Assembly: GCF_029227915.1 (NCBI RefSeq)
Contig: NC_079887.1
Coordinates: forward strand, 5,952,001 to 6,016,000
From: Hydractinia symbiolongicarpus
Taxonomy: Eukaryota; Cnidaria; Hydrozoa; Anthoathecata; Hydractiniidae
Length of the DNA: 64,000 bases
Direction of reading: 5' to 3'
The number at the start of each line of letters is the position of its first letter. Position 1 is the first letter of the stretch. This document shows, piece by piece, positions 38,292 to 50,585 of this stretch. The translations under genes were made by a program, and so were the position numbers. The notes under the pieces are model-generated. The model was not told the origin of the DNA. It did not search any database and saw nothing but the letters and a program-made list of their open reading frames with translations.

Positions 38292-40159
38292 GTGACGCAA
38301 CCGTTGTAACTCAAGCGGATTGATACCGCCAAGAAGTCAATGAAATGTAGTTTTAGAGAATGTCTCTACTTCTTCAATATGTGCTAACGGCCAGGATTGG
38401 TCCCATAGTACAAAATGACTTATTTATCTACATTTTTTAATGCAGCGCAACCACAGCGCCCAGTGTAAATGCTGAGTTCCGGCAATCATGTCAAATTAAA
38501 AAGAAGAATATTTCTTGGGGTACAGTTGGCTCACTTATCACATTTATAAGGTCACAGTCCAAAGTTACTTCAATTAAGTCCCACAGTCAATCTATTCACT
38601 GTTAAAAGCGGTGCAACCTAGTAATATCCGCATACTATCGCTAAATAAATGTTGGTACGAATATGTGACGCAACCGTTGTAACTCAAACCGATTCATACC
38701 GCCAGAAAGTCAATAAAGTGTAGTTTTTGAAACTGTTTCTATTTCTTCAGCGCGAACTAACGGCTAGGATTTGTCCCACAGTAAAAAAAGACTAATTTAT
38801 CTGAATTTTTAAATAAAGCGCAACCACAGAGCCTAATGCAATCTATGAATTCCACCAATCACATCAACTTAAGAAGAATGTTATTCCTTGGAGACAAATT
38901 GGCTCATTTATCACATTTATAAGGTCACAGTCCAGAATCAGTTCAATTAAGTCCCACAGTCAATCGTTTCACTGTTAAAAGCGCTACAACTTAGTAATAT
39001 CGGAAGAAAATCACTAAATACATGTTGGTACGAATATCTGACGCAACCGTTGTAACTCAAACGGAATGACACCGTTAGAAAGTCAATGAAATGGAGGTTG
39101 TGAAACTGTCTTTATATCTTCAGAGCGAGCTAACGGCTAGGATTGGTCCCACAGTAAAAATGGCTTATTTATCTAAATTTTTAAATAAAGCGCTACCACA
39201 GGATCCAGTGTAGTCGCTAAATTCCCACAATCATGTCAAATTAAGAAGAATGTTATTTCTTGGAGTCCAATTGTCTGACTTATAATATTTATAAGGTCAC
39301 AGTCCAAAATCAGTTCAATTAAGTCCCAGAGTCAATCGTTTCACTGCTAAAAGCGATACAACTTAGTAATATCGTAAAAAATCACTGTCTACTTGATGGT
39401 ACGAACATGTGACGCAACCGTTGTAACTCAAACGGACTTATAGCAGTAGAAAGTCATTGAAATGTAGTTTGTGCAGCTGTCTCTACTTCTTCAGCGCGCC
39501 ATAACGGCTAGGATTGGTCCCACAGTACAAATTGACTTATTTATCTACATTTTTATATGCAGCGCAACCACAGAGCCTAATGTAATCGCTAAATTCCAGC
39601 AATCATGGCGAATTAAGAAGAATGTTTTTCTTGGAGTCCAATTGTCTGACTTATAATATTTATAAGGTCACAGTCCAAAATCAGTTCAATTAAGTCCCAG
39701 AGTCAATCGTTTCACTGCTAAAAGCGATACAACTTAATAATTTTGGAAAAAATCACTGTCTACATGTTGGTACGAACATGTGACGCAACCGTTGTAACTC
39801 AAACGGACTGATAGCGTTAGAAAGTCATTGAGATGTAGTATGTAGTTTGTGCCGCTGTCTCTACTTCTTCAGCGCGCCATAGCGGCTAGGATTGGTCCTA
39901 CAGTACAAAATGACTTATTTATCTACATTTTTAAATGCAGCGCAACCACAGAGCCTAATGTAATCGCTGAATTCCAGCAATCATGTCAAATTAAGAAGAA
40001 TGTTATTCCTTGGAGACCAATTGGCTCATTTATCACATTTATAAGGTCACAGTCCAGAATCAGTTCAATTAAGTCCCACAGTCAATCGATTCACTGTTAA
40101 AAGCGGTGCAACCTAGTAATATCCGAATACTATCGCTAAATACATGTTGGAACAAATAT
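38292..40159 (+). repeat. Region D': shortened copy of the BamHI-type block
   Basis: Anchors: 38292, 38665, 39038, 39409, 39780, 40160. Family i (CTGACGC anchor) is at 39038 and is followed by CACAGGATCCAGTG near 39204. Then come j (39409), l (39780) and m (40160, GTTGGAACAAATATG). Compared with region D the block is reduced to i-j-l-m with no k monomer. This keeps the order of the 22.6-24.1 kb section. Confidence 0.8.
39834..39847 (+). repeat. 7-bp tandem duplication inside one monomer
   Basis: The sequence reads TGTAGTATGTAGTTTGTGCC, where other members read GATGTAGTTTGTGCC or AATGTAGTTTGTGCC. The extra TGTAGTA makes this interval (39780-40160) 380 bp. It was not found in any other monomer, so it is a private, probably recent, slippage event. 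Confidence 0.85.
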
Positions 40160-40532
40160 GTGACGCAACAGTTGTAACTCAAACCGACTCATACCGCCAG
40201 AAAGTCACTGAAATGTAGTCTTTGAAACTGTTCCTATTTATTCAGGGCGTCCTAACGGCCAGGGTTGGTCCCACAGTAAAAAAATACTTATTTATCTAAA
40301 TTTTTAAATAAAGCGCTACCACAGAGCCTAATGTAATCGCTGAATCCCAGCAATCATGTCAAATTAAGAAGAATGTTATTCCTTGGAGACCAATTGGCTC
40401 ATTTATCACATTTATAAGGTCACAGTCCAGAATCAGTTCAATTAAGTCCCACAGTCAATCGATTCACTGTTAAAAGCGGTGCAACCTAGTAATATCCGAA
40501 TACTATCGCTAAATACATGTTGGTACGAATAT
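40160..40532 (+). repeat. Region E': single m-n step corresponding to the triplicated dimer
   Basis: Monomer m (40160) is followed by n (40533) and o (40906), with TTCAGGGCG and GAATCCCAGC as in 24.2-26.4 kb. In region E the m-n pair is present three times; here it is present once. The two places therefore differ by the amplification state of the same dimer. Confidence 0.75.
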
Positions 40533-43509
40533 GTGACGCAACCGTTGTAACTCAAACCGATTCATACCGCCAGAAAGTCAATGAAATGTAGTCCTTGAAA
40601 CTGTTCCTATTTATTCAGCGCGTGCTAACGACCAGGATTGGTCCTACAGTAGAAAAAGACTAATTTATCTAAATTTTTAAATAAAGTGCTACCACAAAGC
40701 CTAGTGTAATTGCTGAATTTCTGCAATCATGTCAAATTAAGAAGATTGGTATTCCTTGGAGACCAATTGGCTCATTTATCATATTTATAAGGTCACAGTC
40801 CAGAATCAGTTCAATTAAGTCCCACAGTCAATTGATTCACTGTTCAAAGCCCAACAACTTAGTAATATCGGAAGAAAATCACTAATTACATGTTGGAACG
40901 AATATGTGACGCAACCGTTGTAACTCAAAGGGATTGACACCGTTAGAAAATCAATGAAATGGAGTTTTTGAAACTGTCTCTATATCTTCAGCGCGTGCTA
41001 ACGGCTAGGATTGGTCCCACTGTAAAGAATGACTTATTTATCTAAGTTTTTAAATGAAGCGCTACCACAGGCTCCAGTGTAATCGCTGAGTTCCGGCAAT
41101 CATGTCAAATTAAGAAGCATAATATTTTTTGGGGTCCAGTTGGCTCACTTATCACATTTATACGATCACAGTCCAAAGTCACTTCAATTAAGTCCCAGAG
41201 TCATTCGTTTCACTGTTAAAAGCGATATAACTTAGCACTATCGGAACAATGTCACTAAATACATGTTGGTACGAATATGTGACGCAACCGTTTTAACTCA
41301 AACGAAATGATACCGCCAAAAATTCAATGAAATGTAGTTTTCAAAACTGTCGCTATTTCTTCAGCGCGCGATAACGGCTAGGATTCCTCCCACTGTAAAG
41401 AATGACTTATTTATCTAAGTTTTTAAATGAAGCGCTACCACAGGCTCCAGTGTAATCGCTGAGTTCCGGCAATCATGTCAAATTAAGAAGAATGTTATTT
41501 CTTGGGTCCAGTTGGCTCACTTAACACATTTATAAGGTCACAGTCCAAAGTTACCTCAATTAAGTCCCGGAGTCAATCGTTTCACTGTTAAAAGCGATAT
41601 AACTTAGTAATATCGGAAAAATATCACTAAATACATGTTGGTACGAATATGTGACGCAACCATTGTAACTCAAACGGATTGATACCGCCTTGAAGTCGAT
41701 GAAATGTAGTTTTTGGGAATGTCTCTACTTCATCATTGCGTGCAAACGGCCAGGATTGATCCCACAGTAAGAAAAGACTTATTTATGTAATTTTAAATAC
41801 AACGCTACCACAGCGGCCAGTGTAATCGCTGAGTTCCAGCAATCATGTCAAATTAAGAAGAATGTTATTTCTTGTAATCAAACTGGCTCATTTATCCCAT
41901 TTATATGGTCAAAGTCCAAGATCACTTCAATTAAGTCCCACAGTCAAACGTTTCACTGTTAAAAGCGATGCAACCTAGTAATATCTGAATACTATCGCTA
42001 AATATATGTTGGTACGAATATGTGACGCAACTGTTGTTACTCAAACCGATTCATACCGCCAGAAACTCAATGAAATGTAGTCTTTAAAACTGTTCCTATT
42101 TATTCAGCGCGTCCTAACGGCCAGGATTGCTCCCAAATTAAAAAAAGCCTTATTTATTTAAATTTTTAAATAAAGCGCTACCACAGAGCCTAATGTAATC
42201 GCTGAATTCCAGCAATCATGTCAAATTAGGAGGAATGTTATTCCTTGGAGACCAATTGGCTCATTTATCACATTTATAAGGTCACAGTCCAGAATCAGTT
42301 CAATTAAGTCCCACAGTCAATCGATTCACTGTTAAAAGCGCTACAACTTAGTAATATCGGAAGAAAATCACTAAATACTTGTTGGTACAAATATGTGACG
42401 CAACTGTTGTAACTCAAAGGGATTGACACTGTTAGAAAATCAATGAAATAGAGTTTTTGAAACTGTCTCTATATCTTCAGCGCGCGCCAATGGCTAGGAT
42501 TGGTCCCACAGTAAAAATGCGTAACTTATCTAAATTTTTAAATGAAGCTCTTCCACAGCGCCCAGTGTAATCGCTGAGTTTCAACAATCATGTCAAAGTA
42601 AGAATAATGTTATTTCTTGGACTCCAGTTGGCTCACTTATCACATCTATAAGGTCCCAGGTCAAAGTTAGTTCAATTAATTCCCACAGTCAATCATTTCA
42701 TTGTTAAAAGCGATATAACTTAGTAATATTGGAAAAATGTCACTAAATACATGATGGTACGAATATGGGACGCAACCGTTGCAACTCAAACGGATTTAAA
42801 CCGCTGGAAAGTCAATGAAATGTAGTCTTTGAAACTGTTCCTATTTATTTAGCGCGTGCTAACGGCAAGAATTGGTCCCACAGTAAGAGAAGACTTATTT
42901 ATCTAATTATAAATACAACGCTACCACAGCGCCAGTGTAATCGCTGAGTTCCAGCAATCATGTCAAATTAAGAAGAATGTTATTTCTTGTAGTCAAACTG
43001 GCTCATTTATCCCATTTATATGGTCAAAGTCCAAAATCACTTCAATTAAGTCCCACAGTCAAACGTTTCACTGTTAAAAGCGATGCAACCTAGTAATATC
43101 CGAATGCTATCGCTAAATATATGTTGGTAAGAATATGCGACGCAACTGTTGTTACTCAAACCGATTCATACCGTCAGAAAGTCATTGAAATGTAGTTTGT
43201 GCCGCTGTCTCTACTTCTTCAGCGCGCCATAGCGGTTAGGATTGGTCCTACAGTAAAAAAAGACTTATTTATCAAAATTTTTAAATAAAGCGCTACCACA
43301 GGGCCTAATGTAATCGCTGAATCCCAGCAATCATGTCAAATTAAGAAGAATGTTATTCCTTGGAGACCAATTGGCTCATTTATCACATTTATAAGGTCAC
43401 AGTCCAGAATCAGTTCAATTAAGCCCCACAGTCAATCGATTCACTGTTAAAAGCGGTGCAACCTAGTAATATCCGAATACTATCGCTAAATACATGTTGG
43501 TACGAATAT
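40533..43509 (+). repeat. Region G: octamer higher-order repeat, copy 1 (2977 bp)
   Basis: Anchors: 40533, 40906, 41279, 41651, 42022, 42395, 42767, 43137, then 43510. Monomer lengths in order are 373, 373, 372, 371, 373, 372, 370, 373. Families: n, o (GTTCAAAGCCC), p (CTATCGGAACAATG), y (CATCATTGCGTGCAAACGG), z (TCTTGTAATCAAACTGG), w (ACTTGTTGGTACAAATATG), aa (ATGATGGTACGAATATGGG) and bb (GTAAGAATATGCGACGC). The next octamer repeats all of these in the same order. Confidence 0.92.
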
Positions 43510-46486
43510 GTGACGCAACCGTTGTAACTCAAACCGATTCATACCGCCAGAAAGTCAATGAAATGTAGTCCTTGAAACTGTTCCTATTTATTCAGCGCGT
43601 GCTAACGACCAGGATTGGTCCTACAGTAGAAAAAGACTAATTTATCTAAATTTTTAAATAAAGTGCTACCACAAAGCCTAGTGTAATTGCTGAATTTCTG
43701 CAATCATGTCAAATTAAGAAGATTGGTATTCCTTGGAGACCAATTGGCTCATTTATCATATTTATAAGGTCACAGTCCAGAATCAGTTCAATTAAGTCCC
43801 ACAGTCAATTGATTCACTGTTCAAAGCCCAACAACTTAGTAATATCGGAAGAAAATCACTAATTACATGTTGGAACGAATATGTGACGCAACCGTTGTAA
43901 CTCAAAGGGATTGACACCGTTAGAAAATCAATCAAATGGAGTTTTTGAAACTGTCTCTATATCTTCAGCGCGTGCTAACGGCTAGGATTGGTCCCACTGT
44001 AAAGAATGACTTATTTATCTAAGTTTTTAAATGAAGCGCTACCACAGGCTCCAGTGTAATCGCTGAGTTCCGGCAATCATGTCAAATTAAGAAGCATAAT
44101 ATTTTTTGGGGTCCAGTTGGCTCACTTATCACATTTATACGATCACAGTCCAAAGTCACTTCAATTAAGTCCCAGAGTCATTCGTTTCACTGTTAAAAGC
44201 GATATAACTTAGCACTATCGGAACAATGTCACTAAATACATGTTGGTACGAATATGTGACGCAACCGTTTTAACTCAAACGAAATGATACCGCCAAAATT
44301 TCAATGAAATGTAGTTTTCAAAACTGTCGCTATTTCTTCAGCGCGTGCTAACGGCTAGGATTGGTCCCACTGTAAAGAATGACTTATTTATCTAAGTTTT
44401 TAAATGAAGCGCTACCACAGGCTCCAGTGTAATCGCTGAGTTCCGGCAATCATGTCAAATTAAGAAGAATGTTATTTCTTGGGTCCAGTTGGCTCACTTA
44501 ACACATTTATAAGGTCACAGTCCAAAGTTACCTCAATTAAGTCCCGGAGTCAATCGTTTCACTGTTAAAAGCGATATAACTTAGTAATATCGGAAAAATA
44601 TCACTAAATACATGTTGGTACGAATATGTGACGCAACCATTGTAACTCAAACGGATTGATACCGCCTTGAAGTCGATGAAATGTAGTTTTTGGGAATGTC
44701 TCTACTTCATCATTGCGTGCAAACGGCCAGGATTGATCCCACAGTAAGAAAAGACTTATTTATGTAATTTTAAATACAACGCTACCACAGCGGCCAGTGT
44801 AATCGCTGAGTTCCAGCAATCATGTCAAATTAAGAAGAATGTTATTTCTTGTAATCAAACTGGTTCATTTATCCCATTTATATGGTCAAAGTCTAAGATC
44901 ACTTCAATTAAGTCCCACAGTCAAACGTTTCACTGTTAAAAGCGATGCAACCTAGTAATATCTGAATACTATCGCTAAATATATGTTGGTACGAATATGT
45001 GACGCAACTGTTGTTACTCAAACCGATTCATACCGCCAGAAACTCAATGAAATGTAGTCTTTAAAACTGTTCCTATTTATTCAGCGCGTCCTAACGGCCA
45101 GGATTGCTCCCAAATTAAAAAAAGCCTTATTTATTTAAATTTTTAAATAAAGCGCTACCACAGAGCCTAATGTAATCGCTGAATTCCAGCAATCATGTCA
45201 AATTAGGAGGAATGTTATTCCTTGGAGACCAATTGGCTCATTTATCACATTTATAAGGTCACAGTCCAGAATCAGTTCAATTAAGTCCCACAGTCAATCG
45301 ATTCACTGTTAAAAGCGCTACAACTTAGTAATATCGGAAGAAAATCACTAAATACTTGTTGGTACAAATATGTGACGCAACTGTTGTAACTCAAAGGGAT
45401 TGACACTGTTAGAAAATCAATGAAATAGAGTTTTTGAAACTGTCTCTATATCTTCAGCGCGCGCCAATGGCTAGGATTGGTCCCACAGTAAAAATGCGTA
45501 ACTTATCTAAATTTTTAAATGAAGCTCTTCCACAGCGCCCAGTGTAATCGCTGAGTTTCAACAATCATGTCAAAGTAAGAATAATGTTATTTCTTGGACT
45601 CCAGTTGGCTCACTTATCACATCTATAAGGTCCCAGGTCAAAGTTAGTTCAATTAATTCCCACAGTCAATCATTTCATTGTTAAAAGCGATATAACTTAG
45701 TAATATTGGAAAAATGTCACTAAATACATGATGGTACGAATATGGGACGCAACCGTTGCAACTAAAACGGATTTAAACCGCTGGAAAGTCAATGAAATGT
45801 AGTCTTTGAAACTGTTCCTATTTATTTAGCGCGTGCTAACGGCAAGAATTGGTCCCACAGTAAGAGAAGACTTATTTATCTAATTATAAATACAACGCTA
45901 CCACAGCGCCAGTGTAATCGCTGAGTTCCAGCAATCATGTCAAATTAAGAAGAATGTTATTTCTTGTAGTCAAACTGGCTCATTTATCCCATTTATATGG
46001 TCAAAGTCCAAAATCACTTCAATTAAGTCCCACAGTCAAACGTTTCACTGTTAAAAGCGATGCAACCTAGTAATATCCGAATGCTATCGCTAAATATATG
46101 TTGGTAAGAATATGCGACGCAACTGTTGTTACTCAAACCGATTCATACCGTCAGAAAGTCATTGAAATGTAGTTTGTGCCGCTGTCTCTACTTCTTCAGC
46201 GCGCCATAGCGGTTAGGATTGGTCCTACAGTAAAAAAAGACTTATTTATCAAAATTTTTAAATAAAGCGGTACCACAGGGCCTAATGTAATCGCTGAATC
46301 CCAGCAATCATGTCAAATTAAGAAGAATGTTATTCCTTGGAGACCAATTGGCTCATTTATCACATTTATAAGGTCACAGTCCAGAATCAGTTCAATTAAG
46401 CCCCACAGTCAATCGATTCACTGTTAAAAGCGGTGCAACCTAGTAATATCCGAATACTATCGCTAAATACATGTTGGTACGAATAT
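43510..46486 (+). repeat. Region G: octamer higher-order repeat, copy 2 (2977 bp)
   Basis: Anchors: 43510, 43883, 44256, 44628, 44999, 45372, 45744, 46114, then 46487. The length pattern 373, 373, 372, 371, 373, 372, 370, 373 is identical to copy 1. Only a small number of base differences were noticed. Examples are ATCAAATGGAG for ATGAAATGGAG, CTGGTTCATTT for CTGGCTCATTT, AGTCTAAG for AGTCCAAG, AACTAAAACGG for AACTCAAACGG, and AGCGGTACC for AGCGCTACC. There is also a short patch near 44341-44370. The third unit begins (n at 46487, o at 46860, p at 47233) but then continues as region F'. Confidence 0.92.
44341..44370 (+). repeat. Conversion-like patch in octamer copy 2
   Basis: In the p monomer, copy 1 (about 41364-41391) reads GCGCGATAACGG and GGATTCCTCCCACTG. 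Copy 2 reads GCGTGCTAACGG and GGATTGGTCCCACTG. The differences are clustered, and the patch equals the preceding o monomer of the same unit (about 43968-43998). The corresponding monomer at about 47317-47346 has the copy 1 form. A gene-conversion tract of a few tens of bases from the neighbouring monomer is the simplest reading. Confidence 0.65.
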
Positions 46487-49400
46487 GTGACGCAACCGTT
46501 GTAACTCAAACCGATTCATACCGCCAGAAAGTCAATGAAATGTAGTCCTTGAAACTGTTCCTATTTATTCAGCGCGTGCTAACGACCAGGATTGGTCCCA
46601 CAGTAGAAAAAGACTAATTTATCTAAATTTTTAAATAAAGTGCTACCACAAAGCCTAATGTAATTGCTGAATTTCTGCAATCATGTCAAATTAAGAAGAT
46701 TGTTATTCCTTGGAGACCAATTGGCTCATTTATCATATTTATAAGGTCACAGTCCAGAATCAGTTCAACTAAGTCCCACAGTCAATTGATTCACTGTTCA
46801 AAGCCCAACAACTTAGTAATATCGGAAGAAAATCACTAATTACATGTTGGAACGAATATGTGACACAACCGTTGTAACTCAAAGGGATTGACACCGTTAG
46901 AAAATCAATGGAATGGAGTTTTTGAAACTGTCTCTATATCTTCAGCGCGTGCTAACGGCTAGGATTGGTCCCACTGTAAAGAATGACTTATTTATCTAAG
47001 TTTTTAAATGAAGCGCTACCACAGGCTCCAGTGTAATCGCCGAGTTCCGGTAATCATGTCAAATTAAGAAGCATAATATTTTTTGGGGTCCAGTTGGCTC
47101 ACTTATCACATTTATAAGATCACAGTCCAAAGTCACTTCAATTAAGTCCAAGAGTCATTCGTTTCACTGTTAAAAGCGATATAACTTAGCACTATCGGAA
47201 CAATGTCACTAAATACATGTTGGTACGAATATGTGACGCAACCGTTTTAACTCAAACGAAATGATACCGCCAAAAATTCAATGAAATGTAGTTTTCAAAA
47301 CTGTCGCTATTTCTTCAGCGCGCGATAACGGCTAGGATTCCTCCCACTGTAAAGAATGACTTATTTATCTAAGTTTTTAAATGAAGCGCTACCACAGGCT
47401 CCAGTGTAATCGCTGAGTTCCGGCAATCATGTCAAATTAAAAAGCATAATATTTTTTGGGGTTCAGTTGGCTCACTTATCACATTTATAAGGTCACAGTC
47501 CAAAGTCACTTCAATTAAGTCCCAGAGTCAATCGTTTCACTGTTAAAAGCGATATAACTTAGCACTATCGGAACAATGTCACTAAATACATGTTGGTACG
47601 AATATGTGACGCAACCGTTTTAACTCAAACGAAATGATACCGCCAAAAATTCAATGAAATGTAGTTTTTGAGAATTTCTCTATTTCTTCAGCGCGTGCTA
47701 ACGGCTTGGATTGGTGCCAAGGTAAAAAGTGATTTATTTCTGTTAAGTTTTAAATAAAACGCTACCACAGCGCCCAGTGTAATCGCTGAGTTCCGGCAAT
47801 CATGTCAAATTAAGAAGAATGTTATTTCTTGGGTCCAGTTGGCTCACTTAACACATTTATAAGGTCACAGTCCAAAGTTAGTTCAATTAAGTTCCACAGT
47901 CAATCGTTTTACTGTTAAAAGCGATATAACTTAGCAATATCTAAAAGATATCACTGAATACATGTTGGTACGAATATGTGACGCAACCGTTGTAACTCAA
48001 ACGGATTGATACCGCCATGAAGTCGATGATATGTAGTTTTTGAGAATTTCTCTATTTCTTCAGCGCGTGCTAACGGCCAGGATTGGTCCCACAGTAAGCA
48101 AAGACTTATTTATCTAATTTTTTTAAGTAAAGCGCTACCACAGAGCGTAGTGTACTCGCTGAATGCCAGCAATCATGTCAAATTAAGAAAAATGTTATTC
48201 TTTAGAGTCCAATTGGCTCATTTATCGCATTTATAAGGTCACAGTCCAGAATCAGTTCAATTAAGTCCCACAGTCAATCGTTTTACTGATAAAAGCGATA
48301 CAACTTAGTAATATCGGAAAAAATCACTAAATACATATTGGTACGAATATGTGACGCAAACGTTGTAACTTAAACGGATTGACACCGTTAGAAAGTCAAT
48401 GAAATGTAGTTTTTGAAACTGTCTCTATTTCTTCAGCGCGAACTAACGGCTAGGATTGGTCCCACAGTAAAAAAAGACTTATTTATCTGAATTTTTAAAT
48501 AAAGCGCTACCACAGGGACTAATGTAATTGCTGAATTCCAGCAATCACGTCAAATTAAGAAGAATGTTATTCCTTGGAGACCAATTGTCTTATTAATCAC
48601 ATTTATAAGGTCACAGTCCAGAATCAGTTCAATTAAGTCCCACAGTCAATCGTTTCACTGTTAAAAGCGCTACAACTTAGTAATATCGGAAGAAAATCAC
48701 TAAATACATGTTGGTACGAATATGTGACGCAACCGTTGTAACTCAAACGGACTAATAGCGTTAGAAAGTCATTGAAATGTAGTTTGAGCAGCTGTCTCTA
48801 CTTCTTCAGCGCGCGATAACGGCCAGGATTGGTCCCCCAGTGCAAAATGACTTATTTATCTAAATTTTCAAATGAAGCGCTACCACAGCCCCCAGTGTAA
48901 TCGCTGAGTTCGGGCAATCATGTCAAATTAAGAAGAATGATATTTCTTGGGGTCCAGTTGGCTCACTTATTACATTTATAAGGTCACAGTCCAAAGTTAC
49001 TGCAATTGAGTCCCAGAGTAAATCGTTTTAATGTTATAAGCGATATAACTTAGTAATATGAAAAAATAACACTAAATACATGTTGGTACAAATATGTGAC
49101 GCAACCGTTGTAACTCAAACGGATTGACACCGTTAGAAAGTCAATGAAATGTAGTTTTTGAAACTGTCTCTATTTCTTTAGCGCGAACTAACGGCTAGGA
49201 TTGGTCCCACAGTAAAAAAAGACTTATTTATCTGAATTTTTAAATAAAGCGCTACCACAGATACTAATGTAATCGCTGAATTCCAGCAATCACGTCAAAT
49301 TAAGAAGAATGTTATTCCTTGGAGACCAATTGGCTTATTTATCACATTTATAATGTCACAGTCCAAAGTTAGTTCAATTAAGTTCCACAGTCAATCGTTT

Positions 49401-50585
49401 TACTGTTAAAATCGATATAACTTAGTAATATCGGAAAGATATCACTGAATACATGTTGGTACGAATATGTGACGCAACCGTTGTAATTCAAGCGGATTGA
49501 TACCGCCAAGAAGTCAATGAAATATAGTTTTTGAGAATGTCTCTACTTCTTCAATATGTGCTAACGGCCAAGTTTGGTCCCATAGTAAAAAAAGACTTAT
49601 TTATCTAAATTTTTAAATAAAGCGCTACCACAGACCCTAGTGTAATCGCTGAATTCCAGCAATCATGTCAATTTAAGAAGAATGTTATTCCTTGGAGTCC
49701 AATTGGCTCATTTATCACATTTATAATGTCACAGTCCAGAATCAGTTCAATTAAATCCCAGAGTCAATCGTTTCACTGTTAAAAGCGATACAATTAGTAA
49801 TATCGGAAAAAAATCACAATCTACATGTTGGTACGAACATGTGACGCAACCGTTGCAACTCAAACGGACTGATATCGTTAGAAAATCATTGAAGTGTAGC
49901 TTTTGAAGCTGTCTCTATTTCTTCAGCGCGGGATAACGTCTAGGATTGGTCCCACAGTACAAAATGACTTATTTATCTAAATTTTCAAATGAAGCGCTAC
50001 CACAGCGGCCAGTGTAATCGCTGAGTTCCGGCAATCATTTCAAATTCAGAAGAATAATATTTCTTGGGTTATAGTTGGATCACTTATCACATTTATAAGG
50101 TCACTGTCCAAAGTTACATCAATTAAGTCCCACAGTCAAACGTTTCACTGTTAAAAGCGATGCAACCTAGTAATATCCGCATACTATCGCTAAATACATG
50201 TTGGGACGAATATGTGACGCAACCGTTGTAACTCAAACCGATTCATACCGCCAGAAAGTCAATGAAATGTAGTCTTTGAAACTGTTCCTATTTATTCAGC
50301 GCGTGCTAACGGCCAGGATTGGTCCCACAGTAAAAAAAGACTTATTTATCTAAATTTTTAAATAAAGCGCTACCACAGAGCCTAATGTAATCGCTGAATT
50401 CCAGCAATCATGTCAAATTAAGAAGAATGTTATTCCTTGTAGACCAGTTGGCTCATTTATCACATTTATAAGGTCACAGTCCAGAATCAGTTCAATTAAG
50501 TCCCACAGTCAATCGTTTTACTGATAAAAGCGATACAACTTAGTAATATCGGAAAAAATCACTAAATACATATTGGTACGAATAT
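46487..50585 (+). repeat. Region F': second copy of block F, joined to the first hexamer
   Basis: Anchors: 46487, 46860, 47233, 47606, 47978, 48351, 48724, 49096, 49469, 49841, 50214, 50586. The family order from 46860 is o, p, p, q, x, s, r', t, u, v. Offsets to block F are 20491 at o and 20493 at v, so ten monomers are collinear. The one change is that the fifth position is x (ACATATTGGTACG with TTTTACTGATAAAAG) instead of r. The x-to-v part is also the first unit of the hexamer array that follows. Confidence 0.85.

Noticed and set aside
1856-40100. Open reading frames of 61-84 codons on the plus strand as genes
   Set aside because: They recur with the satellite period, nearly all start at GTG (one TTG, one ATG), contain no recognisable domain and exist only in certain monomer families. 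A non-coding repeat explains them.
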